From Phycisphaerales bacterium (GTDB lineage: Bacteria > Planctomycetota > Phycisphaerae > SM23-33): DNA of 20,751 nucleotides. The position numbers and the translations under genes are program-made. Numbering within the stretch: position 1 is the stretch's first letter; each line of letters begins with the position of its first letter. Positions 1 through 5,673 of this stretch are shown in pieces. The notes under the pieces were generated by a model. The model saw only the letters and a list, made by a program, of their open reading frames with translations, had not been told where the DNA came from and made no database searches. The stretch is taken from positions 10,104-30,854 of the forward strand of contig DNAS01000025.1 of assembly GCA_003485185.1 (NCBI GenBank). The letters are read 5' to 3'.

Positions 1-6
1 ATTTTC

Positions 7-2442
7 ATGAACCCGTACGGACATTTCGACGACATTTCCCGCGAATATCGCATCACCCGCCCCGACACCCCCCTGCCGTGGCTTAACTACTTGGGCAGCC
101 AGGACTTCCTTGGCATCGTGTCCAACACCGCCGGCGGATATTGCTTCTACAAGGACGCGCGCCTCCGTCGCCTCACGCGCTACCGCTATAACAGTTGTCC
201 GATGGACATCAACGGCCGTTACCTCTACGTCCGCGACGGCCAGAGCGTGTGGAATCCCGGATGGAAACCCACCTGCGCCGCGCTCGACGCCTACGAATGC
301 CGTCACGGCCTGGGCTACACCACCATCACCGGCGAGAAGGACGGCCTGGAGGTCCAGGTCACGTACTTCATTCCCGTCGGCGAGACGCTGGAGGTCTGGT
401 CCGTGCGTGTCCGCAACAAGTCCGGCCGCGCGCGGAACGTCTCGCTGTTCGGCTTCGTCGAGTGGTGCCTGTGGGACGCGTGGGACGACCAGACGAACTT
501 CCAGCGCAACTTCTCCACCGGGCAGGTGGAGGTGGAAGACTCTGCCGTCTTCCACGTCACGGAGTATCGCGAGCGGCGGAACCATTTCGCGTACTTCTCG
601 TGCAGCGAGTCGACGGCCGGCTTCGACACCTCGCGCGACGCGTTCGTCGGCGTGCACAACGGGCTGGACAAGCCGCGCGCGGTCCTCGCGGGCCGATGCA
701 CCGGCAGCGTCGCGCACGGCTGGCAGCCCGTCGCCGCGCACCAGGTGGACCTGTCGCTCCCGCCGGGCGAGGAGCGGCGCTTCCACTTCCTGCTGGGCTA
801 CGCCGAGAACCCGCCGGAGGAAAAATTCTCCTCCCCCGGCGTGGCCGACAAGGCGCCGTTCCGCGCCGCGCGGGAGCGCTTTGCCGACAGCCAGGCCGTC
901 GACGCCGCGCTCGACGCCCTCGCCCAGTACTGGGACGAACTTCTCGGCCACTACCAGGCGCAGGCCGAAAACCCCCACCTCGCCCGCATGGTCAACACCT
1001 GGAACCAGTACCAGTGCATGACGACGTTCAACCTGTCGCGCTCGGCCTCGCTGTTCGAGTCCGGCATCGGGCGCGGAATGGGCTTCCGCGATAGCAACCA
1101 GGACGTGCTGGGCTTCGTGCACCTGATCCCCGCTCGCGCCCGCGAGCGCATTCTCGACATCGCGGCCACGCAACTGTCCGACGGCACGTGCTACCACCAG
1201 TACCAGCCGCTGACGAAAAAGGGCAACAGCGACATCGGCGGCGGGTTCAACGACGACCCGCTCTGGATGCACCTCTCGACGAGCGCCTACATCAAGGAGA
1301 CCGGCGACGCGAGCATCCTTTCCGACCGCATCGGCTACGCCGACCAGCCCGACGGCGGCGCGACGCTGCTGGACCATCTCGAGACGTCGCTGCGCTACAC
1401 GCTGTCGAACCTCGGCCCGCACGGCCTGCCGCTGATCGGACACGCCGACTGGAACGACTGCCTGAACCTCAACTGCTTCTCGACGACCCCGGGCGAGAGC
1501 TTCCAGCTCGCCGGCGACATCGGCCACAGCCAGGCCGAGTCGGTCATGATCGCCGGGCTGTTCTGCGCCGCCTGCGACGAGATGGAGGGCCTCTACCGCC
1601 TGCTCGGGCGCGCCGCCGACGCCGAGCGCGTGAAGCGCCACGGCGAGCAGATGCGCCAGACAATTCTCCGCCACGGCTGGGACGGGCGCTGGTTCCTCCG
1701 CGCCTACGACGCCGCCGGGCGGAAACTCGGCTCCAAGGACAACGCCGAGGGACAAATCTTCATCGAGTCGCAGGGCTGGGGCGTGCTCGGGCGCGTCGGG
1801 CTGGACTCCGGCCAGGCCGCGCAGGCGCTCGACAGCGTCCGCGAGCGCCTCTTCACGCCGCACGGGATCGTGCTCCAGCAGCCGGCCTTCGCCACCTACC
1901 ACGTCGAGCTGGGCGAGATTTCCTCCTACCCGCCCGGGTACAAGGAGAACGCCGGAATCTTCACCCACAACAATACGTGGATCCAGATCGCCGAGGCCAT
2001 GCTGGGCCGCGGCGACCGCGCCCTGGAGTACTACCTGAGCATCTGCCCCAGCGCCAAGGAGGCCATCATCGACACGTACCGCGCCGAGCCGTACGTGTAC
2101 AGCCAGATGACGGCCGGGCCCGACGCCGCCACCCACGGCGAGGCGAAGAACTCCTGGCTGACCGGCACGTGCTCGTGGTCGTTCGTGGCCGCGTCGCAGT
2201 ACATCCTGGGCGTCCGGCCGGACTTCGCGGGCCTGCGCGTCGATCCGTGCATCCCGCGCGAGTGGAAAGGCTTCAAAGTGCGGCGGGTCTTCCGCGGCGC
2301 GACGTACCGCATCGAGGTGCGCAACCCCGCCGGCGTCTCCCGGGGCGTCAAATCCGTCACCGTGGACGGCAAGCCGCTGGCCGACAACCTCATCCCCGCC
2401 GCCGCAGGGCGGGAGGTCGATGTGGTTGTGGAAATGGGATGA
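7..2442 (+). CDS. GH94 cellobiose phosphorylase-type enzyme
   Basis: Predicted cytosolic inverting phosphorylase that cleaves cellobiose with phosphate to glucose 1-phosphate and glucose. The N-terminus (YGHFDD, then ITRPDTPLPWLNYLGS, then SNTAGGYCFYKDARLRRLTRYRYN) is characteristic of cellobiose phosphorylases. The (alpha/alpha)6 part contains GFRDSNQD (residues 359-366), GGGFNDDPLW, and HADWNDCLNL (from residue 479). By family analogy the second Asp of DWND, D484, is the general acid. There is no signal peptide. At 811 residues the length matches full family members, and the ATG only 6 bases from the window edge is probably the true start because homologues begin just before the YGHFDD-like motif. 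No ribosome-binding site is visible because the upstream DNA is outside the window. Related GH94 activities (chitobiose, cellodextrin or laminaribiose phosphorylase) are possible, but the motif text fits the cellobiose type best. Confidence 0.93.
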   Translation: MNPYGHFDDISREYRITRPDTPLPWLNYLGSQDFLGIVSNTAGGYCFYKDARLRRLTRYRYNSCPMDINGRYLYVRDGQSVWNPGWKPTCAALDAYECRHGLGYTTITGEKDGLEVQVTYFIPVGETLEVWSVRVRNKSGRARNVSLFGFVEWCLWDAWDDQTNFQRNFSTGQVEVEDSAVFHVTEYRERRNHFAYFSCSESTAGFDTSRDAFVGVHNGLDKPRAVLAGRCTGSVAHGWQPVAAHQVDLSLPPGEERRFHFLLGYAENPPEEKFSSPGVADKAPFRAARERFADSQAVDAALDALAQYWDELLGHYQAQAENPHLARMVNTWNQYQCMTTFNLSRSASLFESGIGRGMGFRDSNQDVLGFVHLIPARARERILDIAATQLSDGTCYHQYQPLTKKGNSDIGGGFNDDPLWMHLSTSAYIKETGDASILSDRIGYADQPDGGATLLDHLETSLRYTLSNLGPHGLPLIGHADWNDCLNLNCFSTTPGESFQLAGDIGHSQAESVMIAGLFCAACDEMEGLYRLLGRAADAERVKRHGEQMRQTILRHGWDGRWFLRAYDAAGRKLGSKDNAEGQIFIESQGWGVLGRVGLDSGQAAQALDSVRERLFTPHGIVLQQPAFATYHVELGEISSYPPGYKENAGIFTHNNTWIQIAEAMLGRGDRALEYYLSICPSAKEAIIDTYRAEPYVYSQMTAGPDAATHGEAKNSWLTGTCSWSFVAASQYILGVRPDFAGLRVDPCIPREWKGFKVRRVFRGATYRIEVRNPAGVSRGVKSVTVDGKPLADNLIPAAAGREVDVVVEMG

Positions 2443-2446
2443 TTCG

Positions 2447-2474
2447 TAGCCGGTAGCCGGTAGCCTGTAGCCGG
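2447..2474. repeat. Four tandem 7-bp units (TAGCCGG type)
   Basis: Directly after the GH94 stop codon there are four head-to-tail heptamers: TAGCCGG, TAGCCGG, TAGCCTG, TAGCCGG. They open a 330-base gene-free stretch (2443-2772) made almost entirely of short degenerate tandem repeats and hairpins. No coding function is seen. Confidence 0.85.
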
Positions 2475-2508
2475 TCGTTCAGGACTCGGGACTAGGGAAC
2501 CGTTGAAA

Positions 2509-2536
2509 TTCGCGAATCGCGATTCGCGAATCGCGA
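2509..2536. repeat. Two perfect 14-bp tandem units, internally palindromic
   Basis: TTCGCGAATCGCGA occurs twice in a row without mismatch. The unit contains the palindromes TTCGCGAA and TCGCGA, so the tract can fold in several registers. Function unknown. A different perfect 2 x 14-bp tandem lies in the other repeat cluster at 12650-12677. Confidence 0.85.
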
Positions 2537-2551
2537 GTGAAAACCGGGTGC

Positions 2552-2580
2552 CACCCTCAAGCGCTATGTGCTTGAGGGTG
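2552..2580. repeat. Perfect 11-bp inverted repeat (hairpin)
   Basis: CACCCTCAAGC (2552-2562) pairs perfectly with GCTTGAGGGTG (2570-2580) around a 7-base loop. No T-tract follows, so a classical intrinsic terminator is unlikely. It looks like a REP- or MITE-like mobile palindrome. It could still act as an mRNA 3' stabiliser for the GH94 gene. Confidence 0.75.
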
Positions 2581-2592
2581 TCTGCCGCCGGG

Positions 2593-2668
2593 GAAGAAGG
2601 GACTCGGGACCAGGGACTAGGACCTGAGGTCTGAGGTCTGAAGCCTGTGGTCTGAAGCCTGAGGTCTG
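2593..2668. repeat. Degenerate GGGACTcGG / GGTCTGAAG short-repeat tract
   Basis: The tract runs through gaagaagggactcgggacc-like text, then serial variants of GAGGTCTG, GAAGCCTG and GTGGTCTG. The first 28 bases resemble, on the opposite strand, 12681-12709, where gaagaagggacttgggacc-like text occurs. This shows a dispersed repeat family present in both orientations within the window. Confidence 0.7.
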
Positions 2669-2690
2669 TTGTTTCTTGGGTGCCGTGGGC

Positions 2691-2738
2691 TGGGCCGAAA
2701 GGCCCAACCACGATCTTTCCTTCTACAAAACGTGGTTG
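2691..2738. repeat. Paired hairpins before the membrane-protein gene end
   Basis: TGGGCC-GAAA-GGCCCA (2691-2706) forms a 6-bp stem with a GNRA tetraloop. It is followed by CAACCACG (2705-2712) pairing with CGTGGTTG (2731-2738). The two stems share two bases, so only one may form fully at a time. No U-run characteristic of a terminator follows either on the plus strand. Confidence 0.6.
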
Positions 2739-2772
2739 CCCCACGGGGACAAACCACGCCACCCGCTGTTTC

Positions 2773-3441
2773 TCACGCCGGTCTCCCCGCCGCACTCCGC
2801 AGCACTAAGAATACAATCCATGCGCCTAGTGGGTGCAAGCCGAACCACATCCATTGCGGAGAAATTCCCTTTGCCTTCGCCAGGGAAATGCCCCTAAGCA
2901 CGGGATAAATCCATACGAAGTAAATGATAGCCAGTGTCGCTGCCAAGTACCCCATTACAATGTTCTCGTAAGTCGCTCTTCTTTTGGGTTCCGCCAGGGG
3001 CCTCTCCATGCCTTGCGATGAGGATTCTCTTGCCACCGGATTTCTCGCCCGTTCCCTCACAGCCTTCGACATCCCCGAGATAACAAATTCGGAAACGTCG
3101 CGCCTGCTTGCCTGAACGACCAGATAGATCGCAAGGACGAGGTCAACCAAGTGAATACACCGTACCGCAATCTGCCAATCTCGGATGCCGTAGGACCAAG
3201 AGCCACCTCGTACAATGGGAATGTCACTGCCGATCGCAAAACGGAACAATGAAAGAATCAGGAAAGCTACCCCGCACCCAAGGATCTGCCATCGAACTGT
3301 GGCTCGGCCCAGGTGAAGGTTGCGACACAAAAACGCAAACACCGCGGCAATCGTGATGGAAACGAAAAGGTAGCTTTCCGGAGGAACCACCGACCTCGAT
3401 GCATTCGCGTAGAAGAGCCCTCCCTTAACAAGCTCGAGCAC
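2773..3441 (-). CDS. Small polytopic membrane protein, function unknown
   Basis: I do not recognise this protein. The 222-residue translation shows about five hydrophobic spans (roughly residues 23-40, 51-71, 92-110, 160-182 and 197-215). A basic, Ser/Glu-rich hydrophilic loop (about 112-157) separates the third and fourth. The last span follows the text AKAKGISPQWMWFGL, a Lys/Gly turn then an aromatic-rich helix, as often ends small bacterial membrane proteins. The outermost start is GTG at 3441 and no clear Shine-Dalgarno fixes it, so the true start could be slightly downstream. The gene diverges from tRNA-Asn. Its codon use looks less GC-rich than that of the pilus and GH94 genes, fitting an accessory origin (inference). 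Confidence 0.6.
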   Translation of the reverse strand: MLELVKGGLFYANASRSVVPPESYLFVSITIAAVFAFLCRNLHLGRATVRWQILGCGVAFLILSLFRFAIGSDIPIVRGGSWSYGIRDWQIAVRCIHLVDLVLAIYLVVQASRRDVSEFVISGMSKAVRERARNPVARESSSQGMERPLAEPKRRATYENIVMGYLAATLAIIYFVWIYPVLRGISLAKAKGISPQWMWFGLHPLGAWIVFLVLRSAAGRPA

Positions 3442-3468
3442 CCCTACCCACTTTTACCGCCAAAGCCC

Positions 3469-3496
3469 TTGACTGTATTGGCCGATCAGGTAAGCT
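3469..3496 (+). promoter_or_regulatory. Possible promoter of tRNA-Asn
   Basis: TTGACT (3469-3474) is a good -35 candidate. A 16-base spacer leads to TAAGCT (3491-3496), a poor -10 match. Transcription would start about 25 bases before the tRNA, through a leader that can form TCGCC-TGAT-GGCGA (3513-3526). Confidence 0.4.
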
Positions 3497-3525
3497 AGGC
3501 GTCTTCGCCTGATGGCGAAAGAGTT

Positions 3526-3598
3526 TCCCCGATAGCTCAATCGGTAGAGCGAGCGGCTGTTAACCGCTAGGTTCAAGGTTCGAGTCCTTGTCGGGGAG
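3526..3598 (+). tRNA. tRNA-Asn(GUU)
   Basis: A complete 73-base cloverleaf can be drawn. The acceptor stem TCCCCGA (3526-3532) pairs with TCGGGGA (3591-3597), with discriminator G3598. The D arm is GCTC/GAGC, the anticodon stem AGCGG/CCGCT holds loop CTGTTAA with anticodon GTT at 3559-3561, and the T arm is CAAGG-TTCGAGT-CCTTG. The 3' CCA is not encoded. It is followed at once by a terminator-like hairpin and the structured element (copy A). Confidence 0.96.
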
Positions 3599-3810
3599 GT
3601 CAAGCCGCAAGTCGTTTTGAATGAACGGTTTGCGGCCTTTTCTTTTTGTGGCCGTGTTGAACCCTCTTCGAACCGCAACGTTCGACACGGCCAAACGTTG
3701 TGACCCGGCCGATTCACGGGGCAGGCCGCCGTTTGACCTCTCTCGCCAATTCGCCGGTTCACAGGATTGAGAGTCTGAGTAACCGATAGGACAGAAACTC
3801 TCAGACTCTC
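3599..3810 (+). ncRNA. Duplicated structured element, copy A (putative RNA or leader)
   Basis: This non-coding stretch recurs at 11253-11470 with near-equal length. Hairpin 1 is 3605-3635. Hairpin 2 has a 13-bp stem, 3650-3662 with 3680-3692, and a 17-base loop. Hairpin 3 has an 11-bp stem, GAGAGTCTGAG (3769-3779) with CTCAGACTCTC (3800-3810). Between them lie conserved stretches including CGTTGTG, CCCGGCCGATTC, CTCTCTCG and GTTCACAG. A block of 28 bases (3659-3686) is identical in both copies. Paired changes between copies (for example C-G to T-A in hairpin 1, T-A to C-G in hairpin 2) keep pairing, which supports an RNA structure. It ends 37 bases before the start codon at 3848, so it may be a cis-acting leader or a separate small RNA. 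It does not match any family I know. Confidence 0.6.
3605..3648 (+). terminator. Intrinsic terminator downstream of tRNA-Asn
   Basis: The 12-bp stem CCGCAAGTCGTT (3605-3616) / AACGGTTTGCGG (3624-3635) has a 7-base loop and is followed by CCTTTTCTTTTT (3636-3647). It is a strong candidate for ending tRNA transcription. The hairpin is also the first element of the duplicated structured region and recurs at 11263-11293. Confidence 0.75.
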
Positions 3811-3847
3811 GGCGACCCAGTCAAAGTGCGGTTAACAGGAGCCAGCC

Positions 3848-4432
3848 ATGGCAGATGCTACTTCAATCGAGCAGGAACTGGAGGCAATCAAGGCCATAAC
3901 TAGCGCATTGACACCGTTTGAGGCGGAAGCAAGGCTTCGCATCCTTCAATACGCTACACATCACTTGGGCATCAAGACCGACGCTCCCGGGGTTCAGAAT
4001 AAACCGGACTCCAAAGCCGCTGGTCCGCAGAATGCAGAAGATCAAACGTCCGTGGGTTCTCAACGGAAGATCACGGACATCCGCACACTCCGAGAAGAAA
4101 AGCAGCCCAAGACAGACGTTCAGATGGCAGCCATTGTGGCATACTACTTGGCAGAACTTGTACCGCTTGATAGTCGGAAGGAGGCCATCGAGCCCGCAGA
4201 CATATCGACATACTTCAAACAGGCTGGACACCCTCTCCCCAAAGAACCGCGATTCACGCTGGTTAACGCAAAGACCGCTGGCTACTTCGAGAGCGTGGGT
4301 GGTGGCGCATATAAGCTCAACCCTGTCGGTCACAATCTAGTGGTTCACGGTTTGCCCAAGTCTGGCGAAAACGACGGGCCAAAGCCACGCAAGAAGACAA
4401 AGAAGGCTGCTGCCAGAAAGGCCAAAAAGTAA
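3848..4432 (+). CDS. Winged-helix-like protein with basic tail, first gene of a putative two-gene system
   Basis: I cannot name this 194-residue protein. Residues 7-42 form a small helical domain (EQELEAIKAITSALTPFEAE..., ending in HHLGI) of a kind seen at the N-terminus of various bacterial proteins. Residues 45-75 look disordered. Residues 88-170 (TDVQMAAIVAYYLAELVP ... STYFKQAGHPLP ... NAKTAGYFESVGGGAYKLNPVG) read like a winged helix. A Lys/Arg-rich tail (177-194) suggests nucleic-acid binding. The start ATG has AGGAG 6 bases upstream. The stop is 12 bases before the next gene, so the two are probably co-transcribed, downstream of the structured element and tRNA-Asn. A role as DNA- or RNA-binding partner, or antitoxin-like regulator, of the next gene is inference. 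Base use looks less GC-rich than the flanking housekeeping genes. Confidence 0.7.
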   Translation: MADATSIEQELEAIKAITSALTPFEAEARLRILQYATHHLGIKTDAPGVQNKPDSKAAGPQNAEDQTSVGSQRKITDIRTLREEKQPKTDVQMAAIVAYYLAELVPLDSRKEAIEPADISTYFKQAGHPLPKEPRFTLVNAKTAGYFESVGGGAYKLNPVGHNLVVHGLPKSGENDGPKPRKKTKKAAARKAKK

Positions 4433-4444
4433 GGGGCAGCAGTC

Positions 4445-5269
4445 ATGTCGACTCAAGATGCGAACGGCCAACTTGATGCTCTACGGGAACAGGTTAAGCG
4501 GGTGAAAAACCTGTTGTCGCGTGCGCGAGCGAAACAGGTGCACGCAGTTTCCATCAAAAATGCATCGAAAGAACTCGTGAATGGTTATTTTGGTGAAGCG
4601 CGTAACTTATTTGCCTCCAAAGGCCTCGATAATGAAAGCTTGGCTGGCCTTGACAAATGGATGCAAGAACTGCTGACGCACACTCAGAGAGCCTCCCTGA
4701 AGAACAATTACACACGCACACTTAAGTCGATTGACCAAGAACTGAACGGAATCGAAGTTGCCTTGGTATCAGCGTCGCCAGTTAAACCGCAGTCTGGCAC
4801 CAGGCATCTTGACGGAAAAGAAGAAAGGATCGCATCAACCCTAGAGGGGTTGGTGGTCACCGCCGGGCTTTCGTACATGCAGGGGTGTGCCGATTTGCGT
4901 GATGATTCTCGCCATAGCTACCGAGGGACCGCTGCGGAACTGCGGGAAGCGTTGCGAGAGGTTCTGGATCACCTGGCCCCTGACAAAGATGTGGCCGCAC
5001 AGCCCGGGTTCAAACTGGAAGCGGACCAGAAGAAGCCAACGATGAAGCAGAAAGTACGGTTCATCCTCGCTTCTCGTGGTAAGGGCAAAACACAGACGGC
5101 ACCAGCAGAGAGCAGTACTTCTCTCGTGGAGGACAGAGTTGGTGCCCTGGCGCGGTCAGTGTACGACCGTTCGTCACTGTCAACTCACGTCGGCACAACT
5201 AAACAAGAGGTACAACAAGTCAAGGCATACGTGGATGTCGTGTTAACAGAGTTGCTGGAGATTGCCTAG
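4445..5269 (+). CDS. Protein with C-terminal HEPN-like R-x5-H motif, candidate nuclease effector
   Basis: A 274-residue soluble protein. The N-terminal 110 residues are strongly helical and charged, suggesting coiled coil. The conserved-looking core is at about 140-270: LSYMQGCADLRDD, RHSYRGTAAELREALREVLDHLAP (156-179), PTMKQKVRFIL (198-208), then RSVYDRSSLSTH and a final long helix ending in VVLTELLEIA. R242-SSLST-H248 fits the R-x4-6-H signature of HEPN ribonucleases, which sits between helices in that fold. The core also resembles, from memory only, proteins annotated as pPIWI-associating nucleases. Neither assignment is proven. The gene follows the winged-helix gene by 12 bases and is followed by a terminator at 5369, so the two appear to form a closed operon. 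Confidence 0.65.
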   Translation: MSTQDANGQLDALREQVKRVKNLLSRARAKQVHAVSIKNASKELVNGYFGEARNLFASKGLDNESLAGLDKWMQELLTHTQRASLKNNYTRTLKSIDQELNGIEVALVSASPVKPQSGTRHLDGKEERIASTLEGLVVTAGLSYMQGCADLRDDSRHSYRGTAAELREALREVLDHLAPDKDVAAQPGFKLEADQKKPTMKQKVRFILASRGKGKTQTAPAESSTSLVEDRVGALARSVYDRSSLSTHVGTTKQEVQQVKAYVDVVLTELLEIA

Positions 5270-5368
5270 TCGGCGGGGCGCGTGCGATTCGTAAAGTGTT
5301 CTCTAAGAGGGTTGCTTTCGTCGAGGTTTTGGAAAATTCGCCGAATCGGCGGGCCAAGCGGTTCACGC

Positions 5369-5403
5369 AAAAGCCGTCCAGCGAGAGTTGGCCGGCTTTT
5401 CGT
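5369..5403. terminator. Bidirectional terminator between convergent genes
   Basis: AAAAGCCG (5369-5376) pairs with CGGCTTTT (5393-5400), extended inward by CCA/TGG. An A-run precedes and a T-run follows, so it could stop transcription from both the HEPN-like gene (plus) and the trkH operon (minus). A second small palindrome, CGCCGAATCGGCG, lies about 20 bases upstream. Confidence 0.65.
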
Positions 5404-5484
5404 TTAGCCACGCTGCGGCCAAGGCTTACGCCAACACCCGCCCGCCGCCTGCGCTCTCCGTTCGGTAACGTCCTCCCTTCGGAT

Positions 5485-5512
5485 TGCGGGCAACCCCCGG
5501 GGGTTGCGGGCA
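5485..5512. repeat. Perfect 18-bp palindrome flanked by direct repeats
   Basis: GCAACCCCCGGGGGTTGC (5490-5507) is a perfect palindrome. It lies between, and overlaps, two copies of TTGCGGGCA (5485-5493 and 5504-5512). The stretch 5404-5673 around it contains no gene I can support. A REP-like element or a protein-binding site are both possible. Confidence 0.7.
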
Positions 5513-5528
5513 CTCCACCGGAATCCGC

Positions 5529-5587
5529 CGCTCGAACTCTCGCGCTCTCTGTTTAACGACCCCGCTTCGGTTAACGCTCGAACTCTC
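5529..5587. repeat. 13-bp direct repeat CGCTCGAACTCTC
   Basis: CGCTCGAACTCTC occurs at 5529-5541 and again at 5575-5587, separated by 33 bases. The function is unknown. The AACTCTC text recalls the 3' arm of hairpin 3 in the structured elements, but the rest does not align. Confidence 0.55.
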
Positions 5588-5673
5588 AACAGGCTGGTGC
5601 AAGCAACCACCGGCCACTGGCTGGCACGCACGTCTTCCGTGATGCAGTCATGGCGTCCATGCTCGCTGGCTGG

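Noticed and set aside
2509..2536. CRISPR-like repeat array
   Set aside because: Only two adjacent 14-bp units without spacers; no cas genes in the window.
3454..3762. Minus-strand frame sharing the peptide RTLRFEEGSTRP with a similar frame at 11220-11498
   Set aside because: The first frame is the reverse translation of tRNA-Asn plus the structured element. The shared peptide comes from the 28 identical bases, and differences between the copies follow hairpin pairing rather than silent codon positions.
5404..5634. Short minus-strand frames after the trkH gene
   Set aside because: They are Arg/Gly-rich translations of palindromic, repeat-containing DNA, with no start signals and no domain.
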